Shown here piece after piece: positions 9,939-20,481 of a stretch of DNA of 64,000 bases. The notes below the pieces were generated by a model. The model did not search any database and was not told where the DNA came from. It saw only the letters and a program-made list of their open reading frames with translations. Origin of the DNA: Wyeomyia smithii (Eukaryota; Arthropoda; Insecta; Diptera; Culicidae); contig NC_073696.1 of the NCBI RefSeq assembly GCF_029784165.1, positions 242,590,892 to 242,654,891 on the forward strand, given 5' to 3'. Position numbers and translations under genes: made by a program. Every line of letters begins with the position of its first letter. Within the stretch, counting starts at the first letter, position 1.

Positions 9939-10770
9939 AACGTCGACCGGATATTCCCTGAACGATGCGTTGAAGATTGGCCCGATAATCCAGGACGAGC
10001 TACTTACGTTGATTCTCCGGTTTCAGAAATACCCGATCGCGATGGTTGCGGACATAGAAAAAATGTACCGACAGGTTCGAGTGCATTCCAAGGATACTTC
10101 TTTGCAACGAATATTGTGGCGATTTAGTCACGACGAACCTATTTGTAGCTATGAGTTATTAACTGTAACATACGGTTTGACCCCCTCATCTTTTCTCGCC
10201 ACACGAACCTTACAGCAGCTGGCCTTAGACGAAGGAAATAGTTTTCCCCTAGGAAGCCTCGCGCTACGCAAGTCGTTTTATGTCGATGACTACATTGGAG
10301 GAGCAGATACGTTGGATAAGGCTATTCAGACCCGGTTGGAATTGGACAAACTGTTAGCTAAGGGCGGATTCCGACTGCGAAAGTGGACCACTAACAATTC
10401 AAAAGTATTAGAGGGTATCGACCCATCGCAAATTGGTGCCCAGACTACTCCGCAACTCGACCACGGTCAACCCACCACGGCGCTAGGTGTAAGTTGGGAA
10501 CCAAATGCGGATAAGCTGCTTTTTCATTCCACATTAACGCAGGGTTGCGATCCATTAACGAAAAGGGCCATTCTGTCATCCGTATCGAAACATTTCGACC
10601 CGCTGGGTCTAACCGCACCGGTAGTCATTCGGGCAAAAATGCTGTTGCAGGATCTTTGGCTTCAACCCTGTGGATGGGATGATGAGGTTTCTGACAATAT
10701 ACGGAAAAATGGGAATGTTACCACCACGATCTTCAAAAAATTTTTGCTTACAAAGTTAACCGTTGCGTAG
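9931..10770 (+). pseudogene. BEL/Pao reverse transcriptase segment
   Basis: This frame is shifted from the gag-protease frame. It shows MVADIEKMYRQV with the first catalytic Asp and SFYVDDYIGGAD with the YVDD active site near nt 10280. The match begins well inside the RT, so the junction near 9930 has lost coding bases. A second shift in a short A-run near 10706 throws the reading into a stop at 10768-10770. Downstream homology continues in another frame. Confidence 0.85.
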
Positions 10771-11098
10771 TCCTACCCAACTCCACTATCCAATTGCACA
10801 CCTTTGCGGATGCATCTCAACAAGCATACGGTGCATGTGTTTATGTTAGATCTACCGATCCCCGCGGGCATGTCCACGTTCAGTTGATTGCTGCGAAATC
10901 CCGGGTGGCACCATTAAAAAGGATAAGCATTCCGCGGTTGGAGCTAGCCGCGGCCGTTCTTGCTTCCAGATTGCATAAAAAAGTTGTTCGCGCTCTCGAA
11001 ATACTCAAGTTCGATTCTGTTTTTTGGTCGGATTCAACTGTTACACTAGAATGGCTACGATCACCGTCATTTGTTTGGAGCACCTTCGTTGCTAATCG
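10707..11098 (+). pseudogene. BEL/Pao RNase H segment
   Basis: Homology continues in the third frame. HTFADASQQAYGACVYVR carries the first RNase H Asp. RLELAAAVLASRL carries the Glu and FWSDSTVTLEWL the next Asp. The frame is lost near 11098, where about eight bases appear to be missing compared with the expected spacing, and resumes in yet another frame. Confidence 0.8.
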
Positions 11099-12852
11099 AA
11101 ATACAAACGAACACGCAGGGATGCCAATGGAAACATATAGCTGGCACACACAATCCAGCTGACCTAATCACGAGAGGGATGAAAGTTGACGATTTTCTGC
11201 TCAGCGAATTATGGCACTACGGACCTACCTGGTTAAAAATTCCATCGGTGGCATGGCCAATATCGGATCCAAGGCAAACAATCTCAGAAGACATTCTAGA
11301 AAGACGCAAAATGGTGGCGGCAGTCCAAAGCATGCAAGCCGTGAATGAAATATTCGGCAAATACTCTTCTTATCACCGGTTGCTACGAGTTACAGCATAC
11401 TGTTTCCGCTTCATTCATGCCTTTCGACCGCCAATGTCGTCGGAGACCATAGTAAAACCAAAGCACCTCACTGTGGATGAAATATCGAACGCGCTTACAA
11501 ACCTTATAAAGCTAGCCCAGGCAGACGGATTTGCAGAAGAATTAAGAGATTTGGGAAAAGGAAAGCCTGTTTCTAATCACTCGCATTTGCGGCTACTGAA
11601 TCCGTTTATCGATTCCGACGGAGTCATCCGAGTTGGAGGGCGTTTGAGACTTTCTGAGCAGCCTTACCTAACCAAGCATCCAATCCTACTACCCAGTTCC
11701 CATCCTTTCACACGATTAGTTATCGAGCGTTTCCACCGAAAACTGCTTCACGGTGGCGACAACGCAACGTTAGCGGCTATTCGACAAGAATATTGGCCCA
11801 TTCATGGACGTCGATCAGTCAACAATATGTCAGAAAATGCTTCCGATGCACACTCTCCCGTTCCCGCCAAGCAAATGACAGGTCAGTTACCTTTCCAACG
11901 AACCACTCCCGCACGTCCGTTTGCCGTCACTGGAGTGGACTACGCAGGCCCAGTCTATTTAAAGCCGATACATAAACGCGCCGCAGCATACAAAGCATAT
12001 CTCAGTATTTTCGTTTGTTTCGTAACGAAGGCCGTACACATTGAGCTGGTAGGCGATCTATCTACTGCTGCCTTTCTCACTGCATTACGAAGATTTATTG
12101 CTCGTCGTGGTTGTCCGTTGCACATACACTCGGATAACGGTAAAAACTTTGAGGGTGCCCGCAATGAACTTCACGTTTTATACAAACAGCTACACGATAA
12201 AAATTATGTAGGAGAGATTGCAGAAGTATGTGCAAATCAGGGGATCCAGTGGCATATGACACCACCGAAAGCCCCACATTTTGGTGGGCTATGGGAGGCC
12301 GCAGTGAAGGTGGCGAAAAAGCACTTACATCGGCAGCTAGGGAACGCCATGCTATCCTTCGAGGATATGGCAACGGTGCTTGCAGAAATCGAAGCAGCAA
12401 TGAACTCCAGACCCCTAACGCCCCTCACAGAAGACCCCAATGATTTATCCATCCTGACACCAGCTCATTTTCTAATAGGCGAATCATTAACCGCTCTGCC
12501 TGCTCCTGACTTCAGCGCCAGTCCGATCGGCCGCTTGAGTCACTACCAGCGCCTTCAGCAACGAGTGCAGCATTTTTGGCATCAATGGAAAGCCGAATAT
12601 CTACGGGAGTTGCAGAAGGAGAACAGACACATCGCACCAAACACTTCGTTTCAGCCAGGAAGAATGGTGATCGTCGTTGATGAGTTTTTGGCTCCTGTGA
12701 AGCGGCCGCTAGCGAGAATAGTCAGCGCAAGTCCAGGAGTAGATGGTCTTACTCGAGTCGTCGATCTTCGCACCAGCAGAGGTGTCATCCGCCGACCGAT
12801 TACTAAAATTTGCCTATTGCCTTACGAAACCGAAAACGAGAAGGAAAATTAA
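11099..12852 (+). pseudogene. BEL/Pao integrase and C-terminal domain
   Basis: A single open frame carries IAGTHNPADLITRGM (end of RNase H/connection), an integrase zinc-finger start (FHRKLLHGGDN), the catalytic core with VTGVDYAGPV, HIHSDNGKNFEG and HFGGLWEAAVK (D, D and E), and a BEL-specific C-terminal domain (FWHQWKAEYL to RRPITKICLLP). Two compensating indels near 11820 and 11872 put the CFRC half of the zinc finger into another frame. The protein stays open but its zinc site is destroyed. It ends at TAA, 97 bp before the 3' LTR. Confidence 0.85.
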
Positions 12853-12948
12853 TTATTTTGTATCATTTAGAATTAAGAAATGTGATCGCGATGAGGATTT
12901 TGACAGTAGATAGACAGAGTGAAATTTAGGAATTTCAGGTGGCGGCTA

Positions 12949-13230
12949 TGACAGTTTCTAATAAGAAGCGTTGCTTCAATATTAGGAGGCTGTCAGTGGT
13001 CAATGCAATTATAGCACTGCAAAGTTAGCTCTCACGCTATAAAAATAATAAAATTTGTCACAACGTAGGGTACACAGCGGCTAGAAATTAAGATACGGTC
13101 TCTTTCCCATTGCGACGCGAAGCGGTTCGGATCTCAAATAAAAGTTGTTCTCAGTGATCGTTAGTTTAATTTAAATCCTGTGTGGTGCTTAACGAGAACA
13201 AAGCCGAAAACCCCGATTCTGCTCTGAACA
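12949..13230 (+). repeat. 3' LTR of BEL/Pao element
   Basis: 282 bp, same length as the 5' LTR, with three substitutions. A short purine-rich stretch (AGGTGGCGGC, 12937-12946) just upstream could be the polypurine primer. Confidence 0.95.
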
Positions 13231-13298
13231 ATAGGGTAGGCCACCTGATGCGAAAAGAAATACTCAAATGTATGTATCACTTTCACCGTAACACCCTG

Positions 13299-13820
13299 TA
13301 TATTTCTGTGAAATTTGAATACGATACGAAAATATTTGTTCTAATTCTGTTCTTACTTTGTCAACAATTCAGTATCCCATGCTATAAGTTCCAATGAGCC
13401 TTTTCATAATATAAAGCAAAATCGAAAGCAAATTCGATAATTTTACGCACATTAGATTTTTTTTTTTTTTTGGCAAGGCACTCAATATCCATAAGACTTG
13501 GGTTCATGGATTCGACGGTTTGAGCCAAGTGACTTTTTCAGGATAGGTTGGTATGATCGAATTATTTTTGCAGCAAATAGGGCTTCGGATGATAGCGAAG
13601 AATATTCGATCGCGGAGATATTCGTCTTTAGTTTCGGCTTCATCAATTTCTTCCAATCTAACAGTTCTTAAGACTAGTCTTTGAGGATATCGTAACAAGA
13701 ATTATTTTGAACGTTTTCAGTTCAGTTTCTTCGAGGAAAATTTTTCTGACCTCTTGAGACTGATCGTCCTTGGTAGACCCATTACAATTGAGACGGTTAA
13801 CGAAAGCTAGATAACCAATT
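13299..13820. other. Non-coding, possible transposase traces
   Basis: The minus frame at 13504-13698 (64 codons, rich in charged residues) and the minus reading of 14600-14720 could be flanks of one element split by the pogo-type insertion between them. I could not identify a family. Confidence 0.3.
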
Positions 13821-13822
13821 TA

Positions 13823-14599
13823 CAGTGCATTTTCGCTTTTATCAACAGTCGTTTTTTTTCACTACTCGCCAAATTCACGTTCGATTTTCTCACGGTTTTT
13901 TTTTTTTTCGTTTTTATCACACTTTTTAAAGAAAAACTTTAAATGAAGAATAATGTACTTCCATTTGTAGAAAATGTATTCGAAACATCATTTTCACTTA
14001 TGCCTTGTTTCCTTGCATCTGTATAGTTTTATGAACTCAATTGGATTTGATCAATTTTCTGGGCAACCAAGTGTCATATCTGTTACAAATAATTTGTGTC
14101 ATAATTTTGAGAAAAATGAACCGTGAAATACGTATTTCATTGACTTTGAAGCAAAAATTACGTATTATTCGAGCAGTTGAGAAAAAGAGCTGTTAACCAC
14201 TCAAATAGCCCTACAGTTTGGTCCTCATAGAGCGTGAATTTAAATTTTATAAAATCTAGCGGTTCCACAATTTCACCTTAACATGCATTAGACTCTGCTA
14301 GCTATGCTAAAGAATGGGCAGTACAAATCATATTGATAATTGATTGATAATAGCCGTGAGAAAGTTCGCGAAAATGCAATGGAGAAAAATATCATAAACT
14401 AACCTTTTCTTGTTTATTCATTTGTATCTTGAACTTATATTCCATTCAATCATAAAAGTGCATCATTTTACTCGAAATATAATAACTTTCAATTGAATCC
14501 AACACAAAAAATTAAATTTTTATCATTTCGCTAAATTCACGGTTTCGCCAAATTCACGGTAAAATTTTTTTTGATCGTGATAAAATCGAAAAAGCACTG
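13823..14599 (+). mobile_element. pogo/Tigger-type transposon relic (777 bp)
   Basis: Inverted ends CAGTGCATTTTCGCTTTTAT and CAGTGCTTTTTCGATTTTAT (reverse strand) are flanked on both sides by TA (13821-13822, 14600-14601), the pogo/Tc1 target. Inside, ATG at 14116 opens MNREIRISLTLKQKLRIIRA and stops at 14194. The next codons in frame give TTQIALQFGPHRA. Together they resemble the first helix-turn-helix of a CENP-B/pogo DNA-binding domain. The catalytic domain is absent. CCAAATTCACG/AAATTCACGG motifs recur near both ends. Confidence 0.7.
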
Positions 14600-14601
14600 T
14601 A

Positions 14602-15150
14602 TTTGGCTCCCTGATGACTGATGATTGCAAACCGTTGGCGTATTAAATTCTTCGGCAATTTGCGAAGGGCGATAGTTGAACCAGGGCGTGATCCTTTGCT
14701 TACCTTGATGGAGTCTTTAATTATTTCCAGCCAGGAAAAACAAAGCTGTTCATTCTCTTTTTCGTTAAACCTGAAAAAATGAATTGTGTAATTGAAGTGA
14801 GAAATATTTGTTTTGTATATCCCACAAGCTGCAAAACGCTTATATGGAAGTACTTAAAAACGTGGAATTCAATTAAAATATTACATTTTACCCACCAATT
14901 GGTGGTAGTTGCATGCAAAGGGTTTTAGAACGGTATTTTTTCTTTTCCAAAAAGTAACAAAATTACACCAAAACGGATGCCAGTTCCAAAATTTTCAAAT
15001 TAGAACTGGTATAAAACCAAACTTAAAAATTGAACAATGGACGCCACATTTTCTTCATTACACACTTATTATTTATTGCCGAGTTTTGGTAAGTTATTGC
15101 CGAGAATGGCACCACTGAATACTAGGTTGAAATACAATAGGGGTCTTCAC
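14602..15150. other. Non-coding, nothing recognised
   Basis: No supported gene. The plus frame at 14909-15118 has no recognisable domain. Confidence 0.5.
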
Positions 15151-15151
15151 A

Positions 15152-15252
15152 TCGAGCTCGTATACGAATACCCAGCCGTAAACTGTGTATCTTCCATTAC
15201 TCGTCAATGGAGGTGAGTATTTTTACGGCTGGGTATTTGTTTACGAGCTCGA
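15152..15252. repeat. 101-bp hairpin-forming inverted repeat
   Basis: Arms 15152-15182 and 15222-15252 begin TCGAGCTCGTA and end TACGAGCTCGA and share ATACCCAGCCGTAAA with its inverse. The 39-base loop holds a further CCATT/AATGG pair. It is probably a tiny MITE; no target duplication was confirmed. Confidence 0.75.
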
Positions 15253-16375
15253 CATGAATACCCATAATGACAAGTATCGCAACAAATTACCGAGACCCGG
15301 CATAAAAATTTAAGTGTGTAAAATACCGTGCCTGCCTGTATCATTCTACTCATTAATGTGCCTCTTTACGTCTATTGCCTTGTGCAGACTACGCAGCATA
15401 TTACCTGATATCGTCAGATGATCTCGGATATCACGTCGGGTGGTCACATTACATAGAGATGATATGGTTTGACATTTGCTTTGATAAATAAAAAAAGAAG
15501 AAAACAAACCCCAGCTTTTTACACACCATAATGGCGTTCGCTAAAATGCGTGTTCGTAATATGCGAACCTTTCTTTTTACGTCAGATTTGGGAATTCCGG
15601 AGGATTGTCAACATAAATGTTGCCAGATGTATTGTTGGTTGTATAAAATATATGAAGACTTTAAACTGACGTTAGGAACCATTCAAATATTACTTAACGC
15701 GGAATTTGGTAATTTTCAATACCCACCCACCCCCACGTAACGCAATTTTACATGTTTGACACACGCAAAGTTACGCTTCGCTGAATACACTCCACCCCCA
15801 CCCCTGAGCGCGTTATGTATTATATGAATGATCCTTTAGCAGAGTTTTCAAAAAGGTGGGTAATTTAATCATGATGAAAGATGCGAAGTGTTCAGTAAAA
15901 ATATAAGTGAGTGCTCCACATCAAGATAAAGTACACATTGCGGAAAGTATTTTTAACACATAGAATCATTGTTTTGGAAAAAATGGTAAATTTGAATCCC
16001 CCACTTCTCCATATCACAGAATTAATCTGGTGTCGCGAGTTGGAGCTCTAATTATTTGGTCATTTTACCTTAGGCCAGTATCGTACCAGCTCGGGATAAA
16101 TAAATATAAACAACAAAAAACATCTTTAGTAAATCTTATAAAACCATTATGCAATTTGTAACTCTGAAAGTAATGAACAACGTTCCTTATAACAACAAGC
16201 TCAAACGAACATTTTTGTAGAATAACGGCTTTTGAAGCTGTAGTTCAACTGAAATCCGCCTAATAAGCCGTAAACCAACAAAATTGTTTGTTGGGATGTT
16301 TTAAATCGACAAAATTATATTACCATAATATTCAGCGCACTGTGGGTCGTAGTTCAATTTAGAGTAGCTATGTAC
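15253..16375. other. Non-coding, nothing recognised
   Basis: AT-rich DNA with one 69-codon frame (15531-15740) lacking domains. Short C-rich tracts with CACCCCCACCC motifs occur near 15720-15800. Confidence 0.5.
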
Positions 16376-16932
16376 CTGGGAGGGAGTAACGGATACGAAG
16401 CTGTGTGAGTGTCAAAATGAATCAGAATGAGCTGTCATTGACTATCAATTTGAACCAAGGAGAAAAAGCATTTTTTCGCGATGAGTATTGTTATAATTAA
16501 TACCTTTCAGTTGATCGAAAAAATATTCATCGCAAACAGTTTTTGTATTCATTGTCGTTTTACAAAATATTTTAGTTTGTTTTTTTTTTTACGAAAACAA
16601 TAAATGTCATAGGCTTTAAGTAATAATCATGCTAGCGTACTTCGATTGTTAAATTTGCTCTTCTCTGGATTTAAGGCTTTAGTTACAATTTCAAACACAC
16701 TTATCACGGTCAAACTCAAAACTCTGAAAAAACTTTTATGCAACGGCAAATTAAAAAAACACAGACTCGACCAATTAGTCTGTAAAATTTGCACATTCAG
16801 TATTCCTGATGTTACTAAAAACTTCGTTTGAGTCATGCATGCGTTACAGCAAGAAGACAGTTACACGCTATCAGAAAACGACACATGTGCGTGTTCTCTG
16901 TTTTGAGTGTAGTATTCGTTTCTCCCTCCCAG
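16376..16932. mobile_element. Non-autonomous DNA transposon with 8-bp duplication (557 bp)
   Basis: The perfect 8-bp direct repeat CTATGTAC (16368-16375 and 16933-16940) flanks inverted ends CTGGGAGGGAGTAACGGATAC and CTGGGAGGGAGAAACGAATAC, which differ at two positions over 21 bp. The interior has no transposase. An 8-bp duplication allows hAT, P-like or Merlin-like origin. The CTGGGAGG terminus does not settle it. Confidence 0.8.
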
Positions 16933-16940
16933 CTATGTAC

Positions 16941-17600
16941 CTTTAAGTGAAACATTTAGTATGACGAAATATGGCTTTTTATGTTGCGTCATCTCGAAAT
17001 AACTCTGCAGGAAGTGTTTGCCTGCAAGCTTGCGTTCAATTTAGTTTATACTTGAACCATCAAAAACTGATCGCATTGAAACTGTTTAAAATACGGCAAC
17101 CCCTTGACAATCGAATTAGTTGCTGTTCTCAAGTGAAATTTTCCAAAACTTTATCGTCGTTATAAAACAAATTAATAATGAAAATATAATCTCTGAATGC
17201 GGAATGAGAAAATCTTTTTGATGATCCATTTGGTAAATAAGGGGGTTATCAGGGGGTTCGCCAGATTAAATGAGTCGACAGCAACGGAGCAGGGAAACCA
17301 GATGTGATGATTTTCAATGTCGATATGCAGACTTATACTGATTTGCAAATATCTATTTGCAGTTTTTCTATGATCGTCATTTACTTTTTGTACTAGTGTT
17401 ATTTATTTACGATGACTTTCTCAAAATGTGCCTAGATTGTTGCAGACTTATTCCTCTGCGAACGCAATTTTTGCAACTACGAGTAAATCATCTGGCATCC
17501 CTTTAACGTACAACCAGCGGCTCTTGTTTGTTTTGCTCGCTCTGTCCACGGATGTCACACATACACCCTGACCAATCGGCGATTCTTTACTTCGTTCGCC
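16941..17600. other. Non-coding upstream of candidate promoter
   Basis: No element was recognised. Base composition rises in G+C and CpG from about 17440 toward 17640, consistent with a 5' gene region. Confidence 0.4.
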
Positions 17601-17632
17601 GCACCGTCTCGTCGGATCGGTTTCATTCAAAC

Positions 17633-17666
17633 AGTCGTCATCGTGAGCTCATTGATTTCGGTCGTG
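17633..17666 (+). promoter_or_regulatory. Candidate Inr+DPE core promoter
   Basis: ACAGTC around A+1 at 17633 matches five of six positions of the insect initiator TCAGTY. GGTCGTG begins at exactly +28 (17660-17666), the required position and sequence class of a downstream promoter element. No TATA element stands near -30. The spacing rule is strict, so the pair is better evidence than either motif alone. The downstream gene is unknown; Crag, 44 kb away on the same strand, is the only candidate seen. Confidence 0.45.
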
Positions 17667-18745
17667 TTTTCAGTCCGTTAACTGTTTGCTGTGTAAGATT
17701 CCGACAGTTTTCTTTGTGAGTATTGTGTGCATTGGATTCTGTTTTCTTTTAGTTCGAAATGCTGGATTTCTACGTTCACCATCAACAGTTTATTGGGTTT
17801 CTTTTTCTGTAGTGAAGTGCAAATTTATCTTTCACTGGAATTGATTTGAGAAATGCGTTGAAGGTTCTGGTTGCAAAAGTCAGGTAGTCGGGACGTACTT
17901 GGGTTCTAATTGCTAAATTAGGACATCTAAGTAGCCGTAAGTTGACGGAGGTTGTGTGTTGTAGCTTTTACCTGTGTTTGCATTATTCTTTCGAGAGTGT
18001 CATTTACAAACAGTGATTTGCTGCAATTGAAGGTGTTCATTGGAAAATAACCCTGAGAAAATTAAATTTAGTGCTGAAAAATTCAGGTGTGTTCTGTCGC
18101 GGTGCGCGAGTATTAGTATGCAGCAAAGATATGCGGCGTTCGTATAATCATACGGGTTCGCTTCGCACACAGCGAAGCGGTTTGATTCACGGTGCGTCGT
18201 CAGCGAGAATTATTACGTGTGTCGGGTCGTGAGCGAAATGAGAATGTGTTCGTACCATTCTGTGTGTGCCTACTAGAAAAAAAGGAAAGGCGAGTGTGGC
18301 ATGAAAAGATAAGTTCAATGGAAAAGTAACCACCGTTAAAAAGAGTGCATAAAAGGATAGTCACGTTAAGAATGGAGAACGACAAACAAGGGGTTATCTC
18401 AGTCAGTGGGCGATACTTCAATGGTTTTTCATTTGCTTCTCAGTGGATTTCTGTTTATAAATTATAGGAGTTTGGTTTGTTATTGTTTTGCTTTTCATTT
18501 GCAGTGTTGGTGAATATGGTGAAGTAGTGTAGAATCAATGTCATTGGTGTTACGCGAGTCAAATAATAACGTAAAATAAATCTAAAAATTTTGCCTGCGA
18601 CTCAGATCATAAACTACCTGGTCGGGACAAGAATTGGGTGTTAAGGAATTTACGTAAACCTGTTACGAGTAGAACTAACACAAGGGAAAGCAGCAGTGAA
18701 GTAGGATAAGCAAGGAGGATCTTCACACCAGCTGAACCGGATTAG
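17633..18745 (+). other. Possible 5' untranslated exon region
   Basis: Downstream of the promoter candidate there is no long ORF. Possible splice donors are CTTT|GTGAGT near 17715, CAG|GTAGTC at 17884, CAG|GTGTGT at 18087 and TAG|GTAACT at 18746. The sequence is richer in CpG than its surroundings up to about 18380. This fits an untranslated first exon but remains inference without transcript data. Confidence 0.3.
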
Positions 18746-19419
18746 GTAACTTCAATAGTTTGCACCTTGTTGTTCATAATGCAATTTAAAATTGTTTAAA
18801 TCTAAACATTGTATAACACACTTTCCTCCCATCATCCTCAAAATCTCAATTTTCCATCTTTTTTTATATATTTCAAATTTAAGCTATTTAGGCACATTTA
18901 CCTACAACTCTGGATTTTTTGTAAACTTTAAAATGGGTCTTTGTGGGATGAAACTTTATAGTATTTACAGTATCATTTGCCATTAAAATCTCAAAAATGC
19001 TACTGGTACAACGTGTTGAATTCAACTGACGATATGTTGATCAGACAATGAGTGAAGTAATCCACGGGAACGGAATTCTGAAGGTTTTGAACTGTTTAAG
19101 GCGGAGTACAGATTGAACTAGAAGAGCCCTGGTGAAATTAGGTAGAATGCGGTAGGTTGGACATACCGAGAAATGCCGGTTGTCAACCCGGTAAAACACC
19201 TCTTTTCAGTAACCCTTCCGGTACCTGAAACTAGCATTGGGCGATACGACGGAGAGTATCGATACTTCAGTATCGATACCCGAAGAACCAAAGGTATCGA
19301 GATACCCGAAATATCGGTCAAAAAGTATCGATACCAGAAGTATCGATACAATAGCTGATATCATTTTTTGAATTTTTGATGCTTACATTTACTGAAAACT
19401 AGTAATCGATTCAGTGATT

Positions 19420-19985
19420 CGCGAAAATACAGCAAAACTATTTGCTGAACAAAAAACAGTAAATGAATGTTTGGAATCCAGCAAAAGAATTGATATGGCA
19501 AAAAATTTACGTCAAGCTCTCATTAGTAAAACGCGCCAAATCGCTGTGCAGCTGGTACGGGATCATCGCTAAGCCCCTGATAGCGAATATGGGACCATAG
19601 CTAAGTCCTTGTTGGGCTTGATGAACTTAAAAGTTGAAATGATAATCATACATCTCTAGTTCAACAGTAATTTGGCTATGATCCGATGGGCGGATGGAAT
19701 CTGGTGCCTGACGGAAACATGGTTCCCTTGAACTAACTGGTTAACCAGCAAACTGATTTATGCTTTGCTGAATGAACAGCAAATTGTCATAGCTGACAAC
19801 CAGCAAGTTGTATTTTGTTTTACTGAACATGCAGCAAACGACCTGTCACATTTATGCAATTGAGCATTACTGAATAATTAGCAAATTTCATTTTGCTGAG
19901 CAGATTGCTGGAAGCACAGCAAATCAAAAATCAGCAAAATTTTGGTGGTTTCCAGCAATAAAAATTTGATGTGCCGAATTTTTGT
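19420..19985. repeat. CAGCAAA / TTTGCTG motif-dense region
   Basis: CAGCAAA or close variants occur in both orientations many times within 560 bp (for example near 19431, 19440, 19482, 19748, 19779, 19841, 19916, 19932). The density is above chance to the eye and suggests multiple subterminal transposase-binding motifs or a degraded minisatellite. Confidence 0.5.
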
Positions 19986-20405
19986 TGTTTTTCTGGTATC
20001 TATCCGCATTCTCTAGAGCAGCATGAATCAAATGACTTCACAAACAAATACATACAGGTAATGCAGAAATTCTGAGCTTTGGCAAACAAATGAATTAAAC
20101 AACTTATCTTCAAGATTTGTATTCACTGGCCCAATGGGCTCTGAAGCTCCCGTCTTATTTGTATAAATTATTGACACGCTTCCATATTAATTGATGAGGA
20201 AGTTGATGACATAAAAAAGTTAGATATGTCAGCGAAAATAAGATAGTGAAGTCTACCGCTGATTTTTTCTAACTAATTAATATTGCAATTTTATTTTTCA
20301 CTTGTAGTTAGAGAACTTGTGTCGACGGAAAGCATGAGTTAGTTTCCACTTGCCAATATTCGATCTGAACAGTGTAACCAGAAAACTTATATTTATTTTT
20401 GAAAT

Positions 20406-20470
20406 ACAGTCAAATTTCGCTCGTTGGGCTATGTTTAGTTGGGCTACGTTTAAGTTGGGCTCCCGCTCCT
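20406..20470 (+). repeat. Fragment with GTTGGGCTA tandem motif
   Basis: ACAGTCAAATTTCGC is followed by three GTTGGGCT units at 14-16 base spacing. The complementary AGCCCAAC appears just after the nested hAT (22631-22638). The start resembles pogo-type ends, but no second end was found. Confidence 0.3.
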
Positions 20471-20481
20471 TGGGTTATAGC

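Larger units (their letters stand above)
6940..13230 (+). mobile_element. BEL/Pao LTR retrotransposon, complete but disabled (6291 bp)
   Basis: Two 282-bp LTRs beginning TGACAG and ending GAACA enclose gag, protease, reverse transcriptase, RNase H and integrase regions in BEL/Pao order. A perfect 5-bp target-site duplication ATAGG flanks the whole (6935-6939 and 13231-13235). I count 3 differences between the LTRs, about 99% identity, so the insertion is young. The pol region is broken by several indels. No envelope-like ORF is present. It lies close to one end of an older Tc1/mariner-like relic. Confidence 0.95.
5810..13298 (-). mobile_element. Tc1/mariner-like transposon relic split by two later insertions
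   Basis: The inverted ends CAGGGTGTCACCGTGATGG (from 5810) and CAGGGTGTTACGGTGAAAG (reverse strand from 13298) agree at 22 of 27 positions. Without the 6.3-kb BEL/Pao element and the 176-bp MITE the relic would be about 1.0 kb. Reading the minus strand, a helix-turn-helix-like region lies at 6310-6810, and a late-domain motif SPDLNPLDF, with the form of the third catalytic block of Tc1-type transposases, lies at about 6092-6131. The middle of the transposase is missing. The right flank is TA; the left flank no longer shows a clean TA. Confidence 0.65.

Noticed and set aside
12095..12452. Antisense genes in the integrase region
   Set aside because: These frames are shadows of the BEL/Pao integrase.
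6940..13230. Endogenous retrovirus with envelope
   Set aside because: No ORF lies between the integrase stop and the 3' LTR (97 bp). The domains are those of an ordinary BEL/Pao retrotransposon.
18225..18231. Second DPE (GGTCGTG)
   Set aside because: The nearest initiator-like TCAGC has its A at 18202, which places the motif at +24 rather than +28.
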